This document shows, in pieces, positions 9,563-18,500 of a DNA stretch of 64,000 bases (the stretch's first letter is position 1; every line of letters starts with the position of its first letter). The notes beneath the pieces were generated by a model, which was not told where the DNA came from, ran no database searches, and saw only the letters and a program-made list of their open reading frames with translations. This stretch comes from an uncultured Clostridia bacterium (lineage in GTDB: Bacteria; Bacillota; Clostridia; TANB77; CAG-508), in assembly GCA_928721915.1 (NCBI GenBank), contig CAKMVZ010000006.1:124001-188000 (forward strand), read 5' to 3'. Made by a program: the position numbers and the translations under genes.

Positions 9563-10440
9563 ATGAAAGAATATCCAAATTTTTTTAAAGAATTATTGAT
9601 TAATCAATATGGTGAGAATTTAAGCAAAAAAATAATAGAAGGTTATACAGAAAAGAAAACAACTTTAAGAGTTAATACTTTAAAAGATAATATTGAAAAT
9701 ATAAAATTAGAATTAAAAAATGAAAATATTGATTTTGAAGAGATCCCTTTTATTAAAAATGCTTTAGTGATAAATTCTGATAAAAATATTAGAGAATTTG
9801 AATTTTATAAAAGTGGTAAAATATATATGCAAAGTTTGTCATCAATGTTGCCACCAATTGTTTTAAATCCAAAAGAAAATGAAAATATTTTAGATATGGC
9901 AGCAGCTCCGCGGAGGAAAAACAACTCAAATTGCAGCTATAACAAATAATAAAGCTTATATTACAGCATGTGAGAAAAATAAAATTAGATTAGAAAGATT
10001 AAAATATAATATTGAAAAACAGGGCGCAAAATTTATAAATGTAATGCAAAAAGATGCAAGAAAATTAGATGATTGTTTAAAATTTGATAAGATTTTATTA
10101 GATGCTCCATGTAGTCGGAAGTGGAACTTTAAATATTTTTAATGAAAAATTTAATCAAGAATTAATTAATAGATCTTGTAAAATTCAAGAAGAGCTATTA
10201 AAAAAATCTTTAAAAATACTAAAACCTGGTGGAGAAATAGTATATTCAACATGTTCAATACTAAATAAAGAAAATGAAGAAATTATAAATAAAGTAATAA
10301 ATAATTCTAATTTTAAAATAGTTCCAATAGAATTGCCAAAACAAATAGAAATTTTGCCAACAAAGATAAATGGAACAATTTGCATTTTACCTACAGAGTA
10401 TTTTGAAGGATTTTTTATAGCAAAAATAAAAAAGGCTTGA
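9563..10440 (+). CDS. NSUN/RsmB-type RNA cytosine-5 methyltransferase (two CGGN recoding sites)
   Basis: 291 residues when CGGA at 9911 and CGGA at 10116 are each read as glycine. Recoding restores the SAM-binding motif MAAAPGGKTTQ (about residue 117) and motif IV DAPCSGSGT (about residue 184), in which the broken position is an invariant glycine. The catalytic motif VI YSTCSI follows near residue 227. The protein methylates cytosine in rRNA or tRNA. The ATG at 9563 is preferred to an in-frame one at 9503, which lies in the hairpin and adds a non-family extension. At 291 residues it lacks the NusB-like domain of RsmB/Sun and resembles shorter YebU/RsmF or archaeal types. Confidence 0.88.
9911..9914 (+). 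other. CGGN recoding site 1 (RNA m5C methylase)
   Basis: In-frame CCG-CGG; the +1 frame at 9912 gives GGA-GGA-AAA-ACA, restoring the SAM motif PGGKT. Confidence 0.9.
10116..10119 (+). other. CGGN recoding site 2 (RNA m5C methylase)
   Basis: In-frame AGT-CGG; the +1 frame gives GGA-AGT-GGA-ACT, restoring DAPCSGSGT. Confidence 0.92.
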
Positions 10441-10465
10441 AAAATAATAAAAAGTATGCTATACT
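10437..10465 (+). promoter_or_regulatory. Sigma-A promoter for leader transcript
   Basis: TTGAAA at 10437-10442, 17-base spacer, TATACT at 10460-10465, overlapping the end of the methylase gene and directing transcription through the leader peptide. Confidence 0.75.
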
Positions 10466-10498
10466 ACTTTACATAAAAATAAAAAAAGAGGATTTATT

Positions 10499-10552
10499 AT
10501 GAAAAAAGGAATATTTTTAAGTAAATTACATCATCATCGTAGGAGCTTGTAA
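10499..10552 (+). CDS. Leader peptide MKKGIFLSKLHHHRRSL
   Basis: 17-codon ORF with AGAGGA upstream, ending in three His codons followed by two Arg codons (CGT, AGG) and Ser-Leu. It lies about 35 bases after a promoter and before alternative hairpins and a terminator, the layout of a transcription-attenuation leader in which slow decoding of His/Arg codons or ribosome arrest changes RNA folding. Which signal it senses is unknown. Confidence 0.65.
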   Translation: MKKGIFLSKLHHHRRSL

Positions 10553-10704
10553 CTATGTTTTTAAATTAAGCATAGGTGCAAGCTTAAAATGCTTAGCACC
10601 TACGATAGTTTAAAAATATTCTAAAAATAAAAGACTAAAAGACTATTTGTAGGAAATTTATTTTTTACAAATAGTCTTTTTGTATTTATGAAAATCCTCT
10701 TTTT
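10553..10704 (+). promoter_or_regulatory. Attenuator: alternative hairpins plus intrinsic terminator
   Basis: An internal stem pairs ATAGGTGC with GCACCTAC. The CGTAGG in the leader peptide's Arg codons can instead pair with CCTACG just downstream. A terminator (arms GACTATTTGTA and TACAAATAGTC, then T5) ends near 10681. AGAGGATTT in the leader ribosome site (about 10488) is complementary to AAATCCTCT at about 10692, allowing a long-range closing stem. Together these look like a ribosome-controlled switch for the downstream phosphoribosyltransferase gene. Confidence 0.65.
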
Positions 10705-10732
10705 TATTTAATTTTGAAAGGAAGTGTGTATA

Positions 10733-11697
10733 ATGGAAAAAGTAAATAGTGGAATTGTTTTTAGTAATGACATATATAGAATTTTACAAGGAAAAAATGC
10801 ATTAGATTTTAATTATGAAGAAAATGGTTTTGTTTTACCAACTCGGAAAGCAAATATCAGTATTAAGAGAAGATTTTAAAAAAGATGTTAAAAGATTTTT
10901 TGATGGAGATGTTACAATTTTTGAAGAAGAAGAGATGGAAAATTTGTTATATGATGTTTTAGAAGAGTATGATGATTGTCCCCATCGTATCTTTAGATAA
11001 AATTTATTTTAAAGGCTCAGAAAATAGTTATTTTTTAGATTGCACAAGATTAAATGGGGTTACAAAATTAGTTTCACGAAAAAATCCGAATGATATAACA
11101 AATGTTGAAAAACAAATTTATGATATTTCACAAAAATTAAAAATGCAAAAAAAATCTAAAATTATTTTAGTAGATGATGTAGTTTTTTCAGGAAGTGTTT
11201 TAAGAAAAATACAAGAGAAATTTTTAAAAAATGAAATTGAAATTGTTGGAATAAGATCTGCTATATCAACTAAAAAATCATATGATTTTTTTAATCAAAG
11301 ATTAAAATTTGGTTTAAAATGTGGTTGTGTGCTTGGAGAAAATGTTATAGATCAAGTTTGTGAAAGAGATTTTTATTTTGGAATTGCCCAATCTGGAATA
11401 TCAATTTTAAAAAATGGGAAAATTTTGAAATCTCCATATTTTAAACCTTTTGGAAATCCTGTAGAGAGAGCAAGTATTCCAAAAGAATATGAGATTTTAT
11501 TTTCAAATGGTTGTTTAGCAAGATCAATGTTTTTGTGGAAATTTATAGAGGATAATTCTAAAAGAAAAGTTTTTATAAAAGATTTGCCAGAGAAAATTGT
11601 AAATACTAATGACAATGATAGAGTTTTAAAAGTTTTAGAGAAAGGATTTGAGTTTTATGAAAAAGATACAAATAGGAATAATGGGGAGCGCAGCTGA
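10733..11697 (+). CDS. Phosphoribosyltransferase-like protein (one CGGN site plus one CCCC shift)
   Basis: About 320 residues if CGGA at 10844 is read as glycine (LPT-G-KQISVLRED) and a second +1 shift occurs at CCCC 10980-10983 (DDCP-IVSLDK). The segment KIILVDDVVFSGSVLRKI near residue 125 is a type I phosphoribosyltransferase PRPP-binding motif; the substrate is unknown. The second shift is not of the CGGN type and is the only such break in the window: CCC followed by C is read normally in the LysR gene at 40342. The gene overlaps the downstream LOG-like gene by 41 bases and is controlled by the leader upstream. Confidence 0.65.
10844..10847 (+). other. CGGN recoding site (phosphoribosyltransferase)
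   Basis: In-frame ACT-CGG; the +1 frame at 10845 reads GGA-AAG-CAA-ATA. Confidence 0.85.
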
Positions 11698-12187
11698 TTT
11701 AAATTATGGAAATGATGCTAAAGAATTTGCAAAAAAATTAGGAAAATTAATTGCTGAAAGTGGAAATATATTAGTATATGGAGCTGAAAAAGAATATAGT
11801 TCTCTTTCAACTAATGCAGCTATGGAAGCTAAGAAAAATAGTGGATTAACAGTAGGAATTACAGGTGGGAAAGAAAAAAAAGTTTATGGAGATTTTTTGC
11901 CAGATATACTTATACCTTGTGGACTAGAAATAGGAGGAGGAAGAGAATTTGTTTTAGTATCTTCATGTGATGTAATTATTGCAATTAGTGGAGGTTCTGG
12001 AACATTAACTGAAATGGCAATAGCATATCAAGCAGGAATTCCAATAGTAACAATACCTAATTTTGGAGGATGGGCTAAAAAACTTTCAAATGATTTTTTA
12101 GATAATAGAAAAAGATTAAGATGTGTTGAAGCAACTTCTCCTGAAGAAGCGTTAGAAAAAGCAATTAAACTAGCTTTAAAAAAATAA
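11657..12187 (+). CDS. LOG/DprA-like Rossmann protein (TIGR00725-type)
   Basis: 176 residues from ATG 11657; a TTG at 11648 is an alternative. It starts KKIQIGIMGSAADLN, has GLEIGGGREFVLVSSCDVIIAISGGSGTLTEMAIAY near the middle, and so carries the nucleotide-binding GGxGTxxE motif of the LOG/lysine-decarboxylase-like family, whose members include cytokinin riboside-5'-monophosphate phosphoribohydrolases. Pairing with a phosphoribosyltransferase fits a role in cleaving or making a nucleoside monophosphate (inference). It starts inside the previous gene, so the two are coupled. Confidence 0.75.
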   Translation: MKKIQIGIMGSAADLNYGNDAKEFAKKLGKLIAESGNILVYGAEKEYSSLSTNAAMEAKKNSGLTVGITGGKEKKVYGDFLPDILIPCGLEIGGGREFVLVSSCDVIIAISGGSGTLTEMAIAYQAGIPIVTIPNFGGWAKKLSNDFLDNRKRLRCVEATSPEEALEKAIKLALKK

Positions 12188-12224
12188 AATTAATAAAAAG
12201 TTAAGAATAAAATAAGTAAAAAGA

Positions 12225-12310
12225 TTGATAAATTTAGAAAAATGTGGTATTAATATAATGAAACGTTTTTGAAAAAGTATATATGGGGACAAATAAAAAA
12301 GTCCTCATAT
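12225..12310 (+). promoter_or_regulatory. Promoter and 5'-UTR hairpin of the M50 protease gene
   Basis: TTGATA at 12225-12230, 17-base spacer, TATTAA at 12248-12253. A hairpin with arms ATATGGGGAC (12281-12290) and GTCCTCATAT (12301-12310) and no T tract follows, so it is a UTR structure rather than a terminator. Confidence 0.5.
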
Positions 12311-12342
12311 TGTGTTTATAAAGAGGAGAAAGGAGAAATCAT

Positions 12343-13056
12343 ATGTTTTATGATGGGCTAGATAGAAGAAAATTACTTTTAGTTTTGGGGATTTGTGTAG
12401 TTTTTATGCTATTAATGACTGGTGAGTTTAAAGTAATTTTACTTACACTTCCAGGTGTAATTATAGCAATGACTTTTCATGAATTTGCACATGCTTTTGT
12501 AGCAGACAAATTAGGAGATACAACGCCTAGAGCTCAAGGTAGACTTACATTAAACCCAGCAAGTCATATTGATCCATTTGGACTAATACTACTTTTATTT
12601 GCAAATATTGGTTGGGGTAGACCTGTTCAAATAAATCCAGTAAATTTTAATAGTAATAAATCAATAGAGACATGCGAAGCATTAGTATCTTTAGCAGGAC
12701 CTGTTACTAATTTGATTTTAGCTTTTATTTTTACGATTATTTATTACGCTTTAATTGTGTTTACTTCATGTCCTGTACTAATTTTAACTATTATTTCTTA
12801 TATTATAATTGTAAATATTGGTCTTGGTGTATTTAATTTATTACCAATTCCACCACTTGATGGTTCAAAAATATTTGCAAAATTTTTACCATATAATGCT
12901 AAAGAATGGCTTGATAGAAATATGCAATATATTTATATAATTTTTTTAATTTTATGGGTTACAGGAGTTTTATCTTGGATAGTTACACCTGTTATCTCAT
13001 TTGTAGCTCATGGAATTGAATGGATAGTTGGAAGAATTTTTCTACTTTTTTTATAA
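12343..13056 (+). CDS. Site-2 protease (M50-family membrane metallopeptidase)
   Basis: 237 residues, multi-helix membrane protein. HEFAHAF at about residue 46 is the HExxH zinc site in a membrane helix, and NLLPIPPLDGSKI near residue 167 supplies the NxxPxPxLDG third-ligand motif. The single compact core without a PDZ domain matches the YwhC/Rv0359-type group rather than RseP. The start ATG is preceded by AGGAGAAAGGAGA. The tsaD gene starts 9 bases after its stop. Confidence 0.88.
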   Translation: MFYDGLDRRKLLLVLGICVVFMLLMTGEFKVILLTLPGVIIAMTFHEFAHAFVADKLGDTTPRAQGRLTLNPASHIDPFGLILLLFANIGWGRPVQINPVNFNSNKSIETCEALVSLAGPVTNLILAFIFTIIYYALIVFTSCPVLILTIISYIIIVNIGLGVFNLLPIPPLDGSKIFAKFLPYNAKEWLDRNMQYIYIIFLILWVTGVLSWIVTPVISFVAHGIEWIVGRIFLLFL

Positions 13057-13065
13057 TTTTTTAAG

Positions 13066-14077
13066 ATGAATGGAGTTTTTAAATTGAAAAAAGATATTTT
13101 AATTATGGGAATTGAAACTAGTTGTGATGAGACATCTATTTCTATTGTAAAAAATGGAAGAGAAGTTTTATCAAATATTATAAATTCTCAAATTACAACA
13201 CATGTTGAATATGGAGGAGTTGTTCCAGAAATTGCATCAAGAATGCATACTGAAGTTATAAATTTAGTTATGAAACAAGCTTTAAAAGAGGCGAATGTTA
13301 AGTTAGAAGATATAGATGGAATTGCTGTAACATATGGTCCACGGATTAGTTGGAGCACTACTAGTTGGTGTTTCATATGCAAAGGCTTTAAGTTATGCTA
13401 CAAATAAGCCATTAATTGCAGTAAATCATATAAATGGTCATATTGCGGCAAATTATATAACTTATAAAGATTTAGAGCCACCATTTCTTTGTTTAATAAT
13501 TTCAGGTGGGCATACATATTTAGTTAAAGTAAAAGATTATAATGATTCTGAGATTTTAGGAAAAACAAAAGATGACGCTATTGGAGAAGCTTTTGATAAA
13601 GTTGCAAGAGTATGCGGTCTTGGATATCCTGGAGGACCTAAAATAGATGAGCTTGCAAAACAAGGAAACTTAAATATTTCTCTTCCAATTAGTCATTTAG
13701 AAAATTATAATTTTACTTTTAGTGGAATAAAAACAGCAGTAATTAATTTAAATCATAAAGATCCTAATATAAATAAAGCCGATTTATGTTTAAGTTTTGA
13801 AAATGCTGTAACTCAAATGCTTATATATAATGTCAAAAAAGCTATAAAAGAATTTAAAGAAAGTAAAATAGTTTTAGCAGGGGGAGTTTCAAGAAATTCT
13901 TATATTAGAAATGAATTTGATAAACTTTCTAAAGAATTAAAAATTAAAGCATATTATCCAGAAGGAATTTTATGTACAGATAATGGTGCGATGATTGCTG
14001 CAAGTGGCTATTATGAATATTTAAAAGGAAATTTTGTAGATTTAAAATTGAATGCAGAACCGGGGTTGAAGTTATAA
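13066..14077 (+). CDS. tsaD: tRNA N6-threonylcarbamoyladenosine transferase (one CGGN recoding site)
   Basis: 336 residues, normal for TsaD, when CGGA at 13342 is read as glycine. The N-terminal half has GIETSCDETSISIV and GGVVPEIASRMH and reaches VTYGP; the +1 frame continues GLVGALLVGVSYAKAL, then HINGHIAA (metal-binding HxxxH) and SGGHTYLV. The joined YGPGLVGALLVG is a hallmark of the family. TsaD is needed for t6A modification of ANN-decoding tRNAs and is essential or nearly so in most bacteria, so a true pseudogene is unlikely. The exact start may be a few codons downstream of the ATG at 13066 (TTG 13084). Confidence 0.95.
13342..13345 (+). other. CGGN recoding site (tsaD)
   Basis: In-frame CCA-CGG; the +1 frame at 13343 restores YGP-G-LVGALLVG. 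Confidence 0.95.
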
Positions 14078-14778
14078 ATGATATATGTAATTGGAGATTT
14101 GCATTTATCTTTTTCTACAGATAAACCAATGGACATTTTTGGTGAAAACTGGGAAAATCATGCAGAAAAGATAAAGGAAAATTGGTTAAGTAAAGTAAAT
14201 AATGATGATACAGTTATTTTACCTGGTGACTTTTCATGGGCTACTTATTTAGAAGAAACTTTTGAAGATTTTTCATTTTTAAATAGTATGCCACGGAAAA
14301 AAGATTTTACTTAAAGGAAATCATGATTATTGGTGGGATACTGTTACTAAAATGAATAAATTTTTAAAAGAAAATAACTTTGAAAATATTTATTTTTTGC
14401 AAAATAATAGTTATTTAATAGAAAATAAAATTATTTCTCGGAACTAGAGGCTGGGTAAACTCTTTATCAGAAGAAAATTATAAAATTCAGAAAAGAGAAT
14501 GTGAAAGATTAAAACTTTCTTTAGAAGATGGAGTTTTAAAATATGGATCAGACAAAGAAAAAATAGTATTTATGCATTATCCACCATTTTATAAAGAAGA
14601 AGTACAAGAAGAAATAAACTATATAAATTTAATGAAGAAATATGATGTAAAAAAATGCTATTATGGACATCTTCACAGTGATTCACATAAAGAAGCAATA
14701 GAAGGAATTTTACATGGAATAGAATTTAAACTAATAAGTTCAGATTATTTGAATTTTGACTTATTAAAAATTTGCTAA
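14078..14778 (+). CDS. Calcineurin-like metallophosphoesterase (two CGGN recoding sites)
   Basis: 232 residues when CGGA at 14294 and 14439 are each read as glycine. Motifs then run in order: VIGDLHLS (GDxH), LPGDFSWA (GDxxW), GKKILLKGNHDYWW (GNHD), SGTRGW, FMHYPPFY and YYGHLHS (GHxH), the complete metal-binding set of the family. The GNHD block lies in the middle frame that has no start codon of its own, so the gene is unreadable without both shifts. It begins directly after the tsaD stop and is probably co-translated. The substrate is unknown. Confidence 0.9.
14294..14297 (+). other. CGGN recoding site 1 (metallophosphoesterase)
   Basis: In-frame CCA-CGG; the +1 frame reads GKKILLKGNHDYWW. 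Confidence 0.93.
14439..14442 (+). other. CGGN recoding site 2 (metallophosphoesterase)
   Basis: In-frame TCT-CGG with zero-frame stop TAG two codons later; the +1 frame reads ISGTRGWVNS. Confidence 0.93.
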
Positions 14779-14883
14779 AAGATTATAAAATAAATTTTTA
14801 TTGATTAAAGTTTTAAAATAACTATTTTGAGTGGGAATTTGTAATTAAATATTTTTTATTAATTAGTTTTAATAGAATTAAGT

Positions 14884-14920
14884 AAAAAAAGCAGTGCAAA
14901 ATTTTTCGTACTGTTTTTTT
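14884..14920 (+). terminator. Intrinsic terminator
   Basis: Arms AAAAAAGCAGT and ACTGTTTTTTT around an AT-rich loop in the 302-base gap after the phosphoesterase gene. The rest of the gap (14779-15080) holds the next gene's promoter and no ORF. Confidence 0.7.
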
Positions 14921-14995
14921 ATGCTTAAAAAGCTAGAAATATAAGCGTTTTTTAAAATCTGCATTAAATTTTCTAAAAAATTTTTTAATTTATTA

Positions 14996-15024
14996 TTGAC
15001 AAACGAGTGTTCATGATGTAGAAT
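14996..15024 (+). promoter_or_regulatory. Sigma-A promoter
   Basis: TTGACA at 14996-15001, 17-base spacer, TAGAAT at 15019-15024, upstream of the YgjP-like gene. Confidence 0.8.
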
Positions 15025-15080
15025 AATTTCACAAACAGAAATTTGGAAAACAGATTTTTATTAACAGGAGGTATTTTAAA

Positions 15081-15785
15081 ATGGGATTTTTTAAAAAAGA
15101 AAGTAATTTTATTTCATATACTATAGATAAAAGCTTTACTAAAAACTTAGCTATATCAGTTCAAAATGGTCAAGTTGCAGTTAGTGCTCCATGGTATGTT
15201 AGTAAAAGAAAAATAGAAGAAATTATTTTAGATAAAAAAGCATGGATTATGCAAAAACTAAAAGAATATGAAGAAAATACTAACTTAAAAAAACTTAATT
15301 TAAATAAAAGAACAATTAGAGTTTTTGGTGAAGATTATGAATTAAAAATTATATATAAATTAGTAAAATCTCCAGAATTATATTTGGAAAATAAACTTAT
15401 AAAAATTGAATTACCTTCTAAATATAAAAATTTGAATAATACTAAAATAATTGATTTAATCTTAGAAAAATTTTATAAAAAAATGGCAGAAAAAGAAGTA
15501 GAAAACATAATGGAAAAAACTAGAAAAAAATTAGGATTTGCTCCAGATGATTATAAGCTAAAAAAGATGGACAAGGCTTTAGGAAAATTTGATGAAGAAA
15601 ATAAGACTATTATAATTAATCCTGAAATTATCAAGTTTGATAAAGATGTTTTAGAATATGTTATATTACATGAATTTTGCCATTTAAAATATAAAACACA
15701 TTGCAAAAGTTTTTATAAAATTTTATCTAAAAATATGAAAAATTATAAATTGACTGAAGAGAAAACTAAAATTTGGAGTTTTTAA
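15081..15785 (+). CDS. YgjP-like zinc metallopeptidase (DUF45)
   Basis: 234 residues. The C-terminal half contains YVILHEFCHLKYKTHCKSFY, the HExxH zinc motif with a following His of the YgjP/DUF45 (WLM-like) family; the N-terminal beta-rich part with APWYVSKRKIEEII is also typical. The family is thought to act as cytoplasmic peptidases on protein-DNA or other adducts, but function is not settled. AGGAGG precedes the ATG. Confidence 0.85.
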   Translation: MGFFKKESNFISYTIDKSFTKNLAISVQNGQVAVSAPWYVSKRKIEEIILDKKAWIMQKLKEYEENTNLKKLNLNKRTIRVFGEDYELKIIYKLVKSPELYLENKLIKIELPSKYKNLNNTKIIDLILEKFYKKMAEKEVENIMEKTRKKLGFAPDDYKLKKMDKALGKFDEENKTIIINPEIIKFDKDVLEYVILHEFCHLKYKTHCKSFYKILSKNMKNYKLTEEKTKIWSF

Positions 15786-15983
15786 TTAAAAAGATAGGAG
15801 TGATTTATTATTGTAATTTGTTAATTAAAAAGATTTAGAGGTGATGTATTAAAAATAAATTTGAACCTAAAAATAAAGTTATTTTAAATAAAAAGTTAAT
15901 AAAGTTATATACAATTTAAAAAGAGGATATTAATTAAAAAATAAAGTTTAATAATAATTTAAATTTATGATAATAATAAATTT

Positions 15984-16604
15984 ATGAATCAAATTTTAGA
16001 AACAAATAAGAAAAAATATAAATTAAAAAAATTTTTTAAAATACAGTTTTTTATATCTTTTATATTAATAATTATAGTATTTATATATGCTTTAATTGAA
16101 AATAATATAAAAAATAGAGAAAATGAATTTACTAAAATTGCTAATCAAAATGCTAAATTAAGTTCCATGTTTAGAAAAAATGATTTAAAGAATAATAATT
16201 TAAATGAAGAAATTGATAATATATATTTTTGCACATTGAAAATTGAAAAAATTAATTTAGAATATTTTGTATATGAAAACTATTCTGAAGAAAACTTGAA
16301 AATCTTACCATGTAAATTTTCTGGTGGAAATTTGCGTGAAAATACTAATATTTGCATAATAGGACATAATTATTTTGATGATAGATTTTTTGGGAGATTA
16401 GATGAGTTAGAAATTGGAGATAAAATTATAGTAGGAGATTTAAAAGAAAATTCTTATCTTTATAAAGTATTTGATATTTATGAAATTGATGAAAATAATA
16501 TTTATGAAGCTACTAAAAATGAATTTAATGAAAAAATTTTAAGTTTATGTACTTGTACTTTTTCTCAAGATAAAAGGCTTGTAATAAAGGCTAAAAGAGT
16601 ATAA
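15984..16604 (+). CDS. Sortase-family transpeptidase
   Basis: 206 residues. A single N-terminal membrane helix (about residues 20-40) is followed by an extracellular sortase domain with the catalytic triad candidates His (IGHNYFDD, about 130), Cys (LSLCTCTF, about 190) and Arg (DKRLVIKA, about 200). Sortases join surface proteins to peptidoglycan or pilin subunits. Unusually, two cysteines flank a threonine at the active site (CTC). The 198-base gap upstream is AT-rich with no clear promoter. A second sortase is at 63099. Confidence 0.82.
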   Translation: MNQILETNKKKYKLKKFFKIQFFISFILIIIVFIYALIENNIKNRENEFTKIANQNAKLSSMFRKNDLKNNNLNEEIDNIYFCTLKIEKINLEYFVYENYSEENLKILPCKFSGGNLRENTNICIIGHNYFDDRFFGRLDELEIGDKIIVGDLKENSYLYKVFDIYEIDENNIYEATKNEFNEKILSLCTCTFSQDKRLVIKAKRV

Positions 16605-16620
16605 TTTTTATTGTAATTAA

Positions 16621-16649
16621 TTGCTTTTTTAATATTTCTTTGGTATAAT
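16621..16649 (+). promoter_or_regulatory. Sigma-A promoter for scpA
   Basis: TTGCTT at 16621-16626, 17-base spacer, TATAAT at 16644-16649. Confidence 0.7.
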
Positions 16650-16729
16650 CAAAAACGTAAATTTTGATTAAAAAAATAGTTTTAATATAAAAGTGAAAAT
16701 GATTAAATATATTTTGGTTAGGGAGAAAA

Positions 16730-17500
16730 ATGGATAGAGTTTTAAGTTTAGAGTCAAATAAATATGAATTACGTTTGGATAATTTTGAAGGTCCATTAGA
16801 TTTACTTTGTTATTTAATAGATAAAGAAAAAATGGATATATATGAAGTATCAATAGATGATATTGCAAAGCAATATATGGAATATTTAGAGTCACAAGAA
16901 AGCTTGAATTTGGAAATAGCAAGTGAATTTTTAGTTATGGCTTCAACTTTGCTTTTAATAAAATCAAAAGGATTACTTCCAAAAGAAGTAGAGGATGAGG
17001 CAGAATTAACAGAGGATGAACTAATTAGAAGAATTATTGAATATAAAAAATATAAAGAAATTTGCAAAACTCTTAAATCAAGATATGAAAAATATTCAAA
17101 AAGAATTTATAAATTGCCTGAAAATATTAAACTTCCTAAACAAGTTTTAGAAATAAATTATAATGAAGATGATATAGTAAAAGCTTATAGAAAAATAATT
17201 CAAAGAAACAAAGATAAGAAAAATGAATATGCTGATAACATTCAAAAAATAGCATTAAATGATACATACAGTGTTAGTGATAAGGTAAAAGAAATATATA
17301 AGGAACTTATAAGAAAACCAAGTTTTATTTTTGGAAAAAGATTTTCTTTAAAAGAAAAACCAAAAGCAGAGATAGTTACAGCTTTTACTGGTGTGCTGGA
17401 ACTTAGCAGAAGAAATAAGATATTAACAAATCAAGAAGAACTTTTTGGAGATATTGTAATTTCTAAGAGAAAAAGAGAAAATAAAAATATTAATTTTTAA
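16730..17500 (+). CDS. scpA: Segregation and condensation protein A
   Basis: 256 residues, normal length. The N-terminal YELRLDNFEGPLDLLCYLIDKEKMDIYEV is the ScpA kleisin signature, followed by the helical middle LASEFLVMAS-type region and a C-terminal winged-helix that binds Smc. It works with Smc and ScpB in chromosome segregation. The partner scpB, usually adjacent, is not next to it; instead ytfI- and ytfJ-like genes follow. Confidence 0.93.
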   Translation: MDRVLSLESNKYELRLDNFEGPLDLLCYLIDKEKMDIYEVSIDDIAKQYMEYLESQESLNLEIASEFLVMASTLLLIKSKGLLPKEVEDEAELTEDELIRRIIEYKKYKEICKTLKSRYEKYSKRIYKLPENIKLPKQVLEINYNEDDIVKAYRKIIQRNKDKKNEYADNIQKIALNDTYSVSDKVKEIYKELIRKPSFIFGKRFSLKEKPKAEIVTAFTGVLELSRRNKILTNQEELFGDIVISKRKRENKNINF

Positions 17501-17664
17501 GATGTAAAATATTTTTAATTTAAAAAATTTTTTAAAGAAAAGATTAAAATATTAATTATAATTTAAAAAGATTTAGAATTTTAATAATAAAGATTATAAA
17601 AAGTAAAAATTTGGTATTATATTTGTAAAATTAGGAAAGACTATAGCAATAAAGAGGTTTTTAT

Positions 17665-18207
17665 ATGCTAAAAATAGTCTTTTTTTGTATTTTAATTTTA
17701 TTTTTAGGAATTGTTTTTTCTAAGATTAAAATAAATATTGAAAAATTGGAATTAAATATAAATAAGCTTAAATTTAATATAAAAATTGGAGTTTTTTGGT
17801 TTGGCTTTATTAAAATATTTGGAATAAAATTTAATGAGAATTTTATTAAAATTTTTGGAAAAAAGTTCTCTTATGAAAAACTTTTTAAAAAGTCACTGTT
17901 AGAGATTTTTAAATCTAATTTTAATAAAAAAGAAATAAAAATGGCTGAAAAATTAAATTTTGAAGTTGATAAAGCTAATTTTACGCTAAAAATTGGAACA
18001 GAGAATATGTTTATAACTGTATTTTTAGTAACATTTTTATCTAGTGCTATTGCAGAACTATTAAGAAGAAAAATGGAAAAAAATAATTTAAAAAAAATAA
18101 ATTATAAAATTTTACCAGAATTTAATAAAAATCAAATTTTTTATGAGGGTAATACTAGTATTTCTATTAAAACAATAAATTTAAAAAAGATAATTTTAAA
18201 TAAATAA
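17665..18207 (+). CDS. DUF2953-like membrane-anchored protein (YtfI-like)
   Basis: 180 residues with one N-terminal membrane helix (residues 3-20) and a Lys/Ile/Phe-rich domain with a second hydrophobic stretch (ENMFITVFLVTFLSSAIAELL) near residue 115. Its position immediately upstream of the GerW/YtfJ gene matches the B. subtilis ytfI-ytfJ pair and the DUF2953 profile. A role in sporulation is inferred from this context only. Confidence 0.6.
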   Translation: MLKIVFFCILILFLGIVFSKIKINIEKLELNINKLKFNIKIGVFWFGFIKIFGIKFNENFIKIFGKKFSYEKLFKKSLLEIFKSNFNKKEIKMAEKLNFEVDKANFTLKIGTENMFITVFLVTFLSSAIAELLRRKMEKNNLKKINYKILPEFNKNQIFYEGNTSISIKTINLKKIILNK

Positions 18208-18221
18208 TAATTAAAAATTAT

Positions 18222-18500
18222 AGTATAATTTTGTTTTAAAATTTTTTAAATTATTAAATATAAATTTTTAGTATAATTTTGCTTTAAAATTTTTTAAATT
18301 ATTAAATATAAATTTTTAGTATAATTTTGCTTTAAAATTTTTTAAATTATTAAATATAAATTTTTAGTATAATTTTGATTTAAATTTTTTAAATTATTAA
18401 ATATAAATTTTTAATATAATTTTGTTTTAAGATTTTTAAATTATTAAATATAAATTTTTAATATAATTTTTATTTTAAAATTTTATTTATATTTATTAAT
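18222..18500 (+). repeat. 47-48 bp tandem repeat array, about 6 copies
   Basis: Copies begin with (A)GTATAATTTTG or AATATAATTTTG at 18222, 18270, 18318, 18366, 18413 and 18460, so the spacing is 48, 48, 48, 47, 47. The first copies are nearly identical and later ones diverge. Each contains a TATAAT-like hexamer and TTAAATTATTAAATA. The whole 18208-18738 gap is non-coding. It is a simple tandem array without unique spacers, so not CRISPR. Confidence 0.9.

Noticed and set aside
18222..18500. CRISPR array
   Set aside because: The repeats are directly adjacent with no unique spacers, and no cas genes are present.
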